Shown piece after piece: positions 11,799-24,100 of a stretch of 64,000 nt of DNA. The stretch's first letter is position 1; every line of letters starts with the position of its first letter. The stretch is from Musa acuminata AAA Group (Eukaryota; Streptophyta; Magnoliopsida; Zingiberales; Musaceae), in the NCBI RefSeq assembly GCF_036884655.1, contig NC_088355.1, positions 18,356,501 through 18,420,500 of the forward strand, read 5' to 3'. The notes under the pieces were generated by a model that was not told the DNA's origin, searched no databases, and was given only the letters and a program-made list of their open reading frames with translations. The translations under genes were made by a program, and so were the position numbers.

Positions 11799-13394
11799 TG
11801 TTGAATCTCGTATTTTGATGATGAAACCAATTGATATGTATTTATATTTTAATCTGTGTTTTGAGTGACGTAGGATGCTTCGATCAGGATGAGATAATTA
11901 AAGCAGGAAAAATCATGTTATGCCGGAGGAACATGTCAGAAGATTGGACGTCGGGCCGGTGGATCGGTCGACATATCGACAGAAGGCTTTGGGCCGTAGA
12001 TTCGAGCATTGGGCCAAGAAGAGCGGATATTACGCCAAGGATATCGGAGTTGCAGAGTCAACTGGCCAATTGGGCAATAGGCCGCAAGAGAAGACGATGC
12101 ACCGAAGAATCAGACGAAGTGTCGAGGGACCAATGACATACTAAACAACTTGATTAATGCTTAGTATTAATTGTCTAGATTGAAGTGTATTTTTATATGT
12201 GCGAGATTAACTACGATAGCAAGACATGAAGCAAAATGAAGTCCTAGAGTCAAGGACATGATTACGTTGGGAGTTCGAGAGTTCGTCGGAAGTTTGGATG
12301 TTCGTCGGAAGTTATGGAAGAACCAGCCGAGAAGTCTCGAAGCTTGCCAGAGAAGCTCATCAGAACTCGCCAAGAAGATCATCGTGAAGTCTAGGAGCTT
12401 GCCGGGAGTCCGCCGGAACATTGTCGAAAGATCGCTGGAACCTCGCCGGAAGAATAGACTTTGGGACTTGTTTAGCTTAGTAAATATCTTAGGAATCGTA
12501 GTTAGCACGTAATTGGGTTTGGATTTGGGCCAACCCAATTAGGGGCCAGCTAGGCCCATATAAGGACTGTGTGGGCCCAATAAGAGGCCCAAACAGTGCT
12601 CCAAGAAGTCTCACCATCGTGGCATAGTCTTCGAGACTGTGTTAGGCGGTGGTATCGCCAGTCTAGGCAGTGGTACCGTCTAGCACTGCCCCCCAAGCGG
12701 TGGTACCACCAAACTTGGGCGGTGGTACCACCTAAGGTAGTGTCAGCGTCAGATTGACACTAGGCGGTGGTACCGCCCAACACAGGCAGTGGTACCGCCC
12801 GTACCTGGGGAACCTGGGATGGAAAAGTTTTAGGCTCCAAGTTTAAATCAACTTGAAGCCTATAAATACCTCTCTTATCCCTGGTTAAAGCACACAAGCA
12901 CAAAGATATTAAAAGAGAGAAAACGCTGCTGCAATCATAAGTGTATTCCCTCCTCTAGCTTAAACTTAGATTTTTGTTTAAAGATGAGAGTGAGTGCTTG
13001 TAAGGGTTGTCTCCTAAACTCGGTAAAAGGAGAAGAGGGGTGTAAAAGGTGATTGGCATTCGCCTATTGAAGGAAGGCCTCTAGTGGACGTCGGTGACCT
13101 CGTCGGAGGAGGAAGCCGAAAGTAGATGTAGGTCACGTTGACTGAACCACTCTAAAAATCTAGTGTGCATTTTACTTTGAGTAATTTATCTTTACTGTAA
13201 ACCTCTTTAATAGCTCACTGCCTTCAATATATTTACAAATGGGTTTCAAGTTAAGATATTTATGAAAAGATTTTCGTCAGAAACAATTTTTATTGAACGA
13301 AGTTTTATTCGAGACGTAATCTTTCCACTGCACTAATTCACCCCCCCCCCCCCCACTCCCCCCCCCCCTCTTAGTGCTGGCCCCGATCCTAACA
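11799..13394 (+). repeat. 3' LTR of element C (1596 bp)
   Basis: It runs from TGTTGAATCTCG to CCTAACA. It matches the 5' LTR along its length, with extra GGCGGTGGTACC units (12640-12800) and an extended C-tract (13341-13369). TATAAATA is at 12861-12868. The U5-terminal hairpin GCACTAA...TTAGTGC is intact. Confidence 0.85.
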
Positions 13395-14640
13395 CTTAAG
13401 GTGCCTAGGTTAATCAAGTCTAACTCGATCTCCTCATGGGAAACCTAATTTATCCAAGTTAGGTCAAGTATTTAGGATTCCCCTCCAAGTTGGTCAAGAC
13501 TTTCTTTTTTGGTTTGCCCACATAGATATAAATCAACAAGGGATGATTACATGTTGTTCACGTGAGGAATATTCTATAAAATATTTCACCCACTTTTGCT
13601 AAGTCTAAAAAACTACTTATGACATAGCAATCAAGGTTAGATATATTTTTATTATTTTACTCATCCATCTTGGGAGTAACTTATGTGTCCAAGAAACTAG
13701 GTCAAGAAATCGACCCTCGACCTCAGACCTTATATAGGTCACCCCGAATAATAAAGAAAATATTATCAATCAATTGTCATTTGACACTTTGACTATATAC
13801 ATGACAACTAAATTGACATAAGGGAGACAAAACCTTCTTTTTGGTTTACCTACATAAATATAAGTAAATAATGGATGATTACATGTTGTCCACTCGAGAA
13901 ATATTCTATAGAATATTTCACCCACTTTTACAAAGAATAAAAAACTATTTTTATCATAGTAATTAAGGTTAAATATATTTTTACTTATCCATCCAGAAAG
14001 TAACACGTGTGTAGGAGGAATCAGGTCGGAATCAGGTCAAGAAACCGACACTTGACCTCGAACTTTATATAGGTCACCTCGAAGAATGTGAGCATATCCA
14101 CCTCGGACCGACAAAAATTATAGAAACATCTTGACGGCATTTTATCATTCCTTCGCATGCATATCCGAACCACCTTAAGTTGACCAGAACATTATCAATT
14201 TTTCTTTAACAAGTGTAATATTAGTTAGAGAATTCTCAAGTGATATACTTAAGATTTTTATAATAATTTTCAGCGATAGATGTAATTGAGTGTTTAATTT
14301 ACATTATAGTGGTAGGAGTTCATCAAGATACTCAAATAGTGAAGAGCCAATAGAATTATTATTCTATTAATTGTTATAATTAACACAATTATATGCCGTA
14401 TTAATCTAGTGAAATGATCGGCTAAAATGTCACGCTAATCAGATATTCGAGTTAGTGCACTATTGATCCTTTTGATTCTCCTCGTGCCAGACCCTATCAA
14501 TAAAAAAAACTCGTGGAGAAACTCGAAGGACCAATTTAATTTTGGTAGAGGATTTGATTTTGAATAAAAACTACACGCCCTAGACAACGTTTGGAGTTGA
14601 CAAACTTGCCAGCGAGAGACGAGCCTTGGTTCAGGTAGAT
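13395..14640. repeat. Intergenic DNA with a duplicated block of about 330 bp
   Basis: After one leftover 47-bp unit, a block at about 13505-13755 (ttctttttggtttgcccacata ... accttatataggtcacc) is repeated at about 13835-14090 with scattered changes, a period near 332 bp. No coding sequence is seen in either copy. 14100-14640 is unassigned AT-rich DNA. Confidence 0.6.
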
Positions 14641-14652
14641 GCGTTAGGACTA

Positions 14653-14960
14653 GGAAATCCTGGATGCTCCATAAGCGGTAACACGAAATCCCAGGCAGAC
14701 CTCGCAGTTGGCCTCTGAGAGAACAACGGGTCCCATCCGAACCGACGTGTGGGGCAATAGTCAGATGGTTGGGTGTAGGTTTGGAAATCCTGGACGCTCC
14801 TCTAGTGGTAGCAGGAAATCTCCAGCACGCGGTTGGCCACTGAGAGAATAATGGGTCCCGTCGGAGGAGATGCGGGCCATACTTCAGGTAAAACCGGTCT
14901 AGGACAAGGAAACACTGGATGCTGCTTTAGCTAAAACAGGAAATCCCCGGCCGACCACTC
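14653..14960. repeat. Three tandem imperfect repeats (125-130 bp) upstream of EXO84C
   Basis: Units begin near 14653, 14783 and 14908 with ggaaatcctggatgctcc or a variant, followed by a taa/tag-cggta-cac block, then ggaaatcc-ccggc, then ggccactctgagagaa-aa-gggtccc. The last unit is partial. They end about 190 bp before the EXO84C start codon, so they overlap the likely promoter or leader. Confidence 0.7.
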
Positions 14961-15153
14961 TAAGTCCACGACTAATTTGATTGACGCACGCCCGAAATCG
15001 ACCCAGCAATTCGCCCTGAAAGCGAGCCCTACCTTTTTCTTGGAATCCTCCCTGTCACCAAGATGCAAGCTTTCCGTCCTCGTCTGTGACGACGGACTCC
15101 CACGGCAGGGAGAAAGAAGAAGAGGAAGAGGAAGAAGCAGGGGAATAGATCAG

Positions 15154-18100
15154 ATGGAGAGCAGCGAGGACGACGACGATTTCCCCACGCATGAGTGGAT
15201 CACTCCGCAGTCCAGCATCAACTCCATCTACCAATCCCATACCGAAAAGGTTAAAACAAAATCTAAACGTTTCGTCTGCCCTCTTATGATTTCGTACATC
15301 CCTTTACTAAATGATCGGTAATCTGCGACGTCGTACAGCAGCGGTGGCGATCTGTTTCTGTTCAGTGACAAGGGCCTCGTTGTTTGTTCGATTTTGCCGT
15401 CCACCTTTGGTTTCTAGTTCCACCACGTTCTCATGTGCCATGTATCTTATTTATCCATCTTTGATGGTGTGATTAGAGATAGACCAAAATCATTGCCTTT
15501 TGTCTTGCTTCCGACTTGGTAGATAACGTTACTGAACGTGTAGCAACTTGGTTGCTAGATCAACATGCCAGTTAAACGAATCTGTCCTTGAGGTCGATCG
15601 CAACGAACCCTTTGATCTAAGAACCAATCTATCGGTCTATCATGCTCTGAGAAGCTTAGCCTTTGCTCGTAGGAGCTTGCAAGTGATTTTTGATGCCACA
15701 TTCTGCTGAAGCCTCCAGTTACTAATAAGCCAGAATCTCAAACGTGTAATTAAGTGATCAGTTACTGAAAGTTTTATTGCCATCTGAACCTCCTATTTTA
15801 TCATCATAATGCATAAAAAGAGAAAATTTAAATCGAGGTTTTCAATTGGATTGACATGTACATAAGTGGGTAGGCTATCATTCTGCTCTCATTCACATCC
15901 ATTGTAGCCTCAAGAATATCACTACATCAGCAAAACAGTAACATGCCAAATAAGAATATGCTAAATATTTTGGCAATTACTTCATTAGTTAATTCAATGA
16001 ATAATAATAAACAGATCATCAGGAATAAGCACGATGATTATGGTGCTGTTGTTGTTCATTGTTGCTGAATGCTTTTAAATACTGTAATATACGAAGCTAG
16101 TAAAGTGTGGAATCAGTATCATAGTTTAGCAAGACAATTAGTTTTTTAATAAACCTTTCAAATTAGTCTACTTGAAGGCACTAACTATTTGTTGATGGCA
16201 GTACCTGTCCCTTCTATCATTCAATAGTGACATGTGCTTCGATCGGTTAGCCTGTGAACTATCATGTTTTGGCCTAAGACAGAAGGTTAGATGTATTGGT
16301 CAAATTATATTCTAGTAGACCTATATACCCTTGTTAGCCGGCCTCAACCTGATTTGACCCAACCCAACTAGACCATAGCCTGTCCATTTACACATCAAGA
16401 TTTATGGGTTCCTTTGTAAAAGAACTACATGCTCTGGAACTCGAGGTAAAATGGCATGATTTCCAAGTAATGATCCTATCAACTACAAAAAGGGAAAAAA
16501 AAACAAAAATATTAATGGACAAGAAAGGTGGATTACAGTCATTTACTATGAAATTAGATGGAATTAATTTTGTGATAATTGGTTATAAAAGATTAGTATT
16601 GGAATATAATTATCATCTCAAATGCTGTATAATACTGGGGGTCAGAAAATGCACATAACATTGTTTCCCATTAGAAGTTAATGAAGGGTTAGATTGACAT
16701 TAATAACTTTCATTGACACATTTTATTTCAGATTATTAAATTGTATCATATTAAAGTTAATTTTGCTTGTAGATCTATAATTGTAAGCAAGATCAGTCAG
16801 TTTTACATGCTGTTGTGAGGATTGTAGGTTTGAGACCAAATTTTGGGTTATTGTAGGACTGAAGATTCGGATTGATTAGATCGATCGAATTGGATTTGGA
16901 TATCTTTTTCGTCATTTTTGAGGCAATCGGAACTTGGCTTAGGATCTGTTGGAACTTGATTGCAATTACTTATAGAGGGCTAAGAATTACTTAGGAACCG
17001 AGTTTGTTGGGACAATTTCATTTTTAATCTGTTGCAAGATTAGGAGATTTTGGGTTTAACTTGGTTAATCCCACAAATGTTACAATTTAATGGGCATAAA
17101 TTACTTACCCTTGTACTGTGTAAGGCTGATATTTACTGCCTCAAGTTTGTTTGTGTTTGATTTATGTAATTTCGTATCCTCTGTTAATATGGATGTATAT
17201 GCAGGGTATCAGGAAAGTTTGTTCTGAGCTCCTGGAATTGAAGGATGCTGTTGAAAACCTATCTGGGAACATGCAGTCAAAGTATCTAGCCTTCCTCAGG
17301 TAATGATATCGGAAATACCATTCAGTAGTCACTGCATATCAAAGCATTGATAATCAGTATGCATTCAAAATCAAGACAGTTCATCCTCACAAGTCTAGTA
17401 ATGCATTCAAGTGTTTCATGAATGAGGAAAAGATATGGATGATACGTCATAATACTCGGTGGCATTTTGATCTTGACTAATAGTAATTTTTTTTGTTGGT
17501 TCTTTTGGATGAATAAGCGGAAATAAAGATCTCCATTAACACCTAACACAGGATGAAAATAATAATATGTTAACTGATGTTTCTTATAGTCAAGATCATA
17601 TCCTTCCAATATTGTGCTCTATGATCCTTGTAAAAATTTTCTCCACTAAAACTAAATTGATGTGGCATGAGTCGACTGATAACCTAGCTTTAAAGAATTG
17701 TTTTGACATCCTATGTAATTCATGAAAGTACCAAATCAAAGTGCACTTGTACCTCAGCAAATAAATCATCTAAAACACTCTTCCTCAAGCTGGAGCATGT
17801 AAATCACACACGCCCAGCACAAACACTATTTTATAAAAAGGTAGATTTGAACAAATATCTGGGAAATAGATCACCAACTGATTTGCCAAATTAACATATG
17901 AATTAGAAGCCGACTTCCTCATCACTGCATCTTGAACAAAAATGGTTTCTGCTTTGATATGCTTTGTTTTTCATGAAATACAATATTACTTTCAATACAA
18001 ATATCTGCTTGGTTTTAACAAACATATTCTTAGGTTTATCGATTGAAAAACCAAGTTCATGTATCAACAATCTTAACCACAAAATTTCACAAGCTATTTG

Positions 18101-21100
18101 AGCCATAGCCCTATATTCAGCTTCTGCAATGGACCAAACTACAATTGTTTGCTCTTTTTATTTTCTTGCCTTTTTACATGTAAGATTATCTTCAACAAAC
18201 AAACAGTAAGAGTGATAGATCTTCTATCATTTTGTGAACGAGCCCTTTTGTATCGGAATAACAAATAATTTCTAAGTGTCGATGATTAGATATATAAATA
18301 AGATCTTCCCTGGAGCACTTTTAAGATAGACTAAAATGCTACAGATTGGATTTAAACTTGCTTAGCTTTTCCATCAATCGACTTGCAATATCAACTGCAA
18401 AAGATATATAAAATGAGTACTCTAATACATGATTCGCCTTACCGGTCCATACCGGTGTACCGACCGGTCTGACACGGACTTAGCTGGTTTTGCCTAAGTC
18501 GTGCGGCACCCTCGCGCGTCCGTCCGCAAAGGTCAGCCTCCCCGAAGCCTCCCATTGTCCCTTAGGACCAACAAAAGAGAGAACGGGTTAAAGAGAACGC
18601 CTCAATCGGGATCCACAAGCAAACATGTCCGAAAAACACTTCATAGACAAAGCAAATTACAAACAGACTTTACAAGCTCTGAACAGTGGCATAACAAAGG
18701 GTAAAATGGTCCATTACAGACCGAAAAGCTCTCGCACGTGTCCACATGATACAACCTTTATTTACAAGCCTAAAGAGGCCACCAACCCAACTAACATGGG
18801 ACTATTTAGCCTTCGGCCGCCCCTCTACCTACTGTACAAGGCATGAACATGCCAAAAGACAACGGACAGACATAAGCATTACATCCAACATCTTGTTTAG
18901 AAGTTTGTCCGTTACAAGTCGTCGGTACGGTATTTACTGAATCATATTGATATACCAACACACGGTATGGTGGGATGCACTGACAAACAGTTATGTATCG
19001 CTTGTACTGGTCGTTTGTTGGACTAGTATATACTGTCCATACCAGGCGGTATGCTATGGTATGACAAACCTTGCTTTAATATGCCAATTAGTAAATCTAA
19101 TACATGTGTTGAGTTAGGTTAATTTCTTGCTTCCAATTACTTAAATTTCCATTATCTTTGTGAACATATGTCTATTTGGAACTAATTATGTTGACATCTA
19201 TGAAATTATCATTCGTGACATAGACAGCGAAGACTGTTCACCAGATTGAATTCTTTAACAAAAAAGAAGTATCAGAATAGCATACCCATAGTCATATCTC
19301 TCCTAAGTTTATCAATCAATGCTATTCTGGATTGCTCGAGGCCCTGAATAGCTTTAAAACGCCTTTAAACTTGACTGCAATTTTTTCACTCTGCTACATA
19401 TCCAGGGGTTATTCCATATACACTTCTTCCTAATCACCACAAAGAACTGCATTTCTTATACAAACAACAACAAGCCATGATGCCCCAACTATTTAGGGTC
19501 AGCTACATGGATCTTTTCTGCCATTAAACTCTGTACAAAGCAATAAAATAAATGAACTTCTAATCTGGCTGGAGAAAAGGCTCATCTTGATTTTACAGTT
19601 AAATAGATCAAAACACAAAGTAAACTTAAAAAAAAATCAAGCACAAAATACCTCAAACTAATCCATACTACAAGTTTGGTTGCAACTCCTTTGCCACCAA
19701 CCTAGCCCTCAATCTTTGTATAATATTGTGAGGATAATACTTAATAAAAAAAACCAACAATAGTTAAATAGTTATTTATCAATAGGTAAACTAGTAGCAC
19801 CCATAGTTTGTTTCTGACCAGGATGTATTAGAGACTCATACTGTTAGAGACACTGAAGCTAAAAAGAAAAACAAAGGAACAAGTAGCTAAAACTAAATGT
19901 AAGAAACAAAAGGACTAATAGGATAGGTCCTTCGATGCAAGAACTGATATCTTTATAAAAGCAATGGGAGGAATAAGAGTTGACCAGTTCCACCTCCTGA
20001 AAATGATTTTAAAAAAATTCTCATGTACTTGAGCACTTAAACCTTCTAAAAGAGTTGTTTTATGGAAGACTTAAGTTGCTGCAGTATGGATTATTTCAAC
20101 TGGCATGAGGATTTAACTATTTTAGATGACAAGATTTCTCTTGTTCTTTATGAGCTGTATCGGATAAGAATTTGCTAAATTCATGTAGGTTTGTCACCTC
20201 AGTATTAGGTAACTTATTCTTGATCTAACCTAGAGCATTTTGAGAGCTAATAGTAGATAGACATTATGGTGATGGCAGCTGTAAGGAAATTTAAACAAGA
20301 AATGCTTGGTTCAACATGCTGTCACTCTGGCAATGAAAACCAGAGCATCATGCTGCATTATCAACTTGATAGCTAGTTTTTTCAAACTGCAACAAATTGC
20401 TTCAGGATTGTACAGTTCATGCTGACTGGAACAAATAAATCTATTACCTAGGTGCCATGTTGATGCACACCTTTTTTCTTTCAATCTTCAAGTTGGCAGT
20501 GACCTTTTCTTCTGTTAACTGTTAGTATTTTTTCTTCCTATAGCCCCACTTGTGTCCTTAAAACCAATTTTGAATGTGAGAGCTGTGTTCTGGTTGGTAA
20601 CAATGCTGAATTGGTTTAATATGATAGTTCCAGTACCAATGTCTGACTATCTATGTATGATCTTAAAGTAAGTTTTAAATCATCAGTCCTTGGCTGGCCA
20701 ATGTATAAAAAGCATGCTACACTTACATGTATCTCAGCACCGATGTCCAACTATGTATGCATGATCTTAAATTAAGTTTTAAATCATTAGTCATCAGCTG
20801 GAAAATAAAAAATAATAATTTATTCTAACAGAAATCAGATCATGGAGTAATGCTTGGAAATGATTAGCAAGAACAAAGGTCTGTTTTATTTATTTTCTTT
20901 TGGAAAATTTTGAATGAGATGTACCTAGACAAAATCTATTATATACACCAAAAGAAACTATAACATATGAGAACTATTTGATCATAAGAATTATTTTTCC
21001 TTAAATTGTGATTTTATTGGTGACTTCATCCTGTGTTTGCAGATTATCCGAAGAGGTTATTGAAATGGAGCAGGAGTTGATGGAACTACAAAAGCACGTT

Positions 21101-24100
21101 TCTGCTCAAGGAATCCTTGTACAGGATCTTATGAGTGGTGTTTGTCGAGAATTAGAAGTATGGAACAAATGTAATGGTGAAGAACCTGATTCTGAGGAAG
21201 AGCTTACTGAAATCAATCGGTTGCTGCATAATGATCTGGAGGATCCCAAGATCAGCTTTCTGGATACCATAGATGTCCTTTTGGCAGAGCATAAAGTAGA
21301 AGAAGCACTGTTAGCTATAATAACAGAGGAAAGTAACTCACCAGAGCTGCATGACTTGGAGGGGAATCCATCTGCTGATGGCTCCTCATATAGGTTAGCA
21401 TTTCTTAAAAAGAAGGAAATGCTTGTTGATCAAATCGTACGGATTGCTGAGCAACCATATATATGCACTGCTGAACTGAGGAAAGCTGTGTCTGGCTTAG
21501 CTAAACTAGGGAAAAGTTCTCTGGCACTTAAATTAATGCTGAATGCATATGATTCCCGTCTTCAGAAAAACATTGAGGCTTTTCTTCCGTCATGTTCCAT
21601 TTACTCAGAGACATACACTGCAATTCTTTCTCAGCTTGTTTTCTCAACAATATCAGTGGCAACAAAAGAATCCACCTTAATAGTTGGAGACATGTCTACC
21701 TATATGAACCGAATTGTGCAATGGGCTGAGGATGAAATAGAGTCTTTTGTCCATTTGGTGAAAGAAAACTCCCCGTCACCTGAAACTGCTGCTGCCCTTC
21801 GTTCTGCCAGTGTTTGTAGTCAAGCTAGTCTTAGTCACTGTTCACTTCTGGAGTCACAAGGATTAAAATTCTCGAAGTTGATTATGGTACTCTTGCATCC
21901 TTATATAGATGAGGTTCTTGATATGAATTTTAGGCGAGCCAGAAGAAGGATTATTGACTTGACAAGGAATGAGAATGTTGCACTTATGTCTTCTCAGTTA
22001 GATTCACTACTTTCTGTCACTACACCATCAAATATCATATTTTCAAGCATTGGGAAGAAGTTCATGTCTATAGTAGAAGTAAGCACTATTTTTTTGCATA
22101 TCTGAAATGTTTACTTCTATTGTGAGGCACCAACCAAGAGTTGGATTTTGCTGCTTATAACCATGTGTCTTGATTTCTGGAAACTCAAGTTTTGCTTTGA
22201 TATAAGACCTGTGCTATATGCATAAGCTTTTAAGTACCTATCTTTGGTGATGAAGCTGGGATATCTGGATAGAGAGGGCACCCGGATATTAAAATATTTT
22301 ACTGAAAATTTTGTCTAACTGTGTTTTTCTTGCATGTGATTTTACCCCTTTTCAGATGAATCTAGAGTATGATATTCATGTCACCTATGGATTGGTTTAT
22401 ATATTCAAAAAGAAAAAGGAAAATGCACAAGGTTATCTACACATGGCTAGTACATTTTGAATATTTTCAATTACTTTTTCTAGGAGAGGAGCTCCATTCT
22501 GTTTTAAGACTATGATATTATATTTTGTGAAATAAGGTAGAACCTTTGCACTGTGCATGAGAGAAGTTACAATGGCAAGGGGTTGTAGCCCCATGGTGGT
22601 TCCCCTTGGCTCCACCACTATTTGCATTTATTTTCATATCAAATGGACTTCATCTTGTTATGCATATTTAATGAAGCTTATGATGTTCCTTTTTTCTTTT
22701 CCATTTTCTTTTGGATGGATAATTTTCAAGAAATAGATGCAATTTCTTTTAAATTTCGTGGTAATTTGCAATAATTGTAAGTAAGTGTCACATATTTGTT
22801 TTAGTATGGTGTATTATAGAAAAAATACTATAAGTGCTCAAAAAAGGGTAATGAAAAAGGAAATGAACTGGCCAGAAGAGATTGGCTTCTGATATAACTC
22901 TTTTGTATATTTAGTTGCTACAGTTTGGAGGATTATTTTTATAGAAGCAATACTGAGCATGATTTGATAAAAAGTTTACAAGGACTGACCAAACCTCTCT
23001 TATTGAACAGATCTCTCAGTGAAGGAATAGGCAAATTGGGAGGAAAAACCAACTTTCTTGGACCTAAGTTATTGTAATTTTTTCCTGAAAATTTTCTAGT
23101 GGCTTGCATCCCGATTCAATAATCTCTTGTAGTTGATCTTAGTTTATAGATGCCATGGAAACCAGTTCATAGTAGTTCGAAATTTCTCGTAATCTTCTAA
23201 AGTCAATGTCCATTGAGTAGTCTTAGTTCATAGAGCAAATATATGGCCAATCACTTGCTCAGCCAAAGTGGATGGACAGTAGCTATTAAGTCTTTTTCCT
23301 GAGAATATGCTTAGTAGTTTGATGGTTTAGTTGAAATATTAATTCAGCCTAGCAAATGGTGTCCAGGCCCAACTGATGTGACATCCTAATGAGTCCACAT
23401 CAAGAGATTTTAGCAAATTGGTTCATAAGTAATAAGTATATGCCTACCGCTAATAACTTAGGTTTTAGCTTTCTGGACTGTATAGTTAAGCTGCATTAAA
23501 TTATATTGGCTAGTGGTACTATGATAGTATCAGATTGTTCTAGTTGTGCTAGAGTAACTCTATGTGAGCTATCCATCTGGAACTAACATGAGTGGTGGCA
23601 GGAGTTGTCTTTTACACATTGCGATGAATGTTTCCTCAGGCTGGATCCCCATTGGAATACAAATTATATGCTATATCATATGCGATGACTCTTGGATCTT
23701 GACAATTTTGAGGCAGTTAGACTATGATACCCTACAGCCCCACATTGGGAGATGATGATGGATCTGACAATTGGTATATGATTTAATGGGCTTGCAGCTT
23801 GCTCCTAGTAACTTGTGCTTGGACTTTTTTGGGCCATTTGGTTAAAGCTTGTTCTGCGCATGTTTGTAGGCTTTTTGGGTTGTTGCTCTCCAATTCCTTT
23901 TCTTTATGTAATTGCTGTATAAATCCAATGATTTCTGCTTGAGAATCAATTTGAAGTTCCTCACACATGATAGCCATGATGGCACTCTTTCTCCCTTGCT
24001 CTGTGTCAGTCAGACAGCGTATCCATGTGTTGAGGGCTGGCATGGAATCTCCACTCTTTTTATTGTTTACCTGACAATCATATTATTCGCTTTAAAGACT

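Larger units (their letters stand above)
7352..13394 (+). mobile_element. Element C: complete gag-only (TR-GAG-like) SIRE-type copia element
   Basis: It has two LTRs in the same orientation (7352-8877 and 11799-13394), a primer-binding site matching the initiator tRNA-Met 3' end directly after the first, and a polypurine tract directly before the second. The 2.9-kb interior encodes only a broken Gag (8928-9877), followed by 1.9 kb of AT-rich non-coding DNA; no pro, int, RT or RNase H motif is present. LTR-flanked elements keeping only gag are known as TR-GAG elements. LTR differences and several nonsense codons in gag suggest it is not recent. Confidence 0.85.

Noticed and set aside
13341..13369. 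Long C-run as a sequencing artefact
   Set aside because: Similar but shorter C/G runs occur at the same LTR position in all sister copies, so a tract is real; its exact length may still be unreliable.
16404..16658. 84-codon frame in EXO84C intron 1
   Set aside because: No domain; Lys/Ile-rich composition as expected from AT-rich intron sequence.
23783..24043. Minus-strand 86-codon frame in EXO84C intron 3
   Set aside because: No recognised domain, no partner exons and antisense inside an intron; possibly mobile-element debris, but unsupported.
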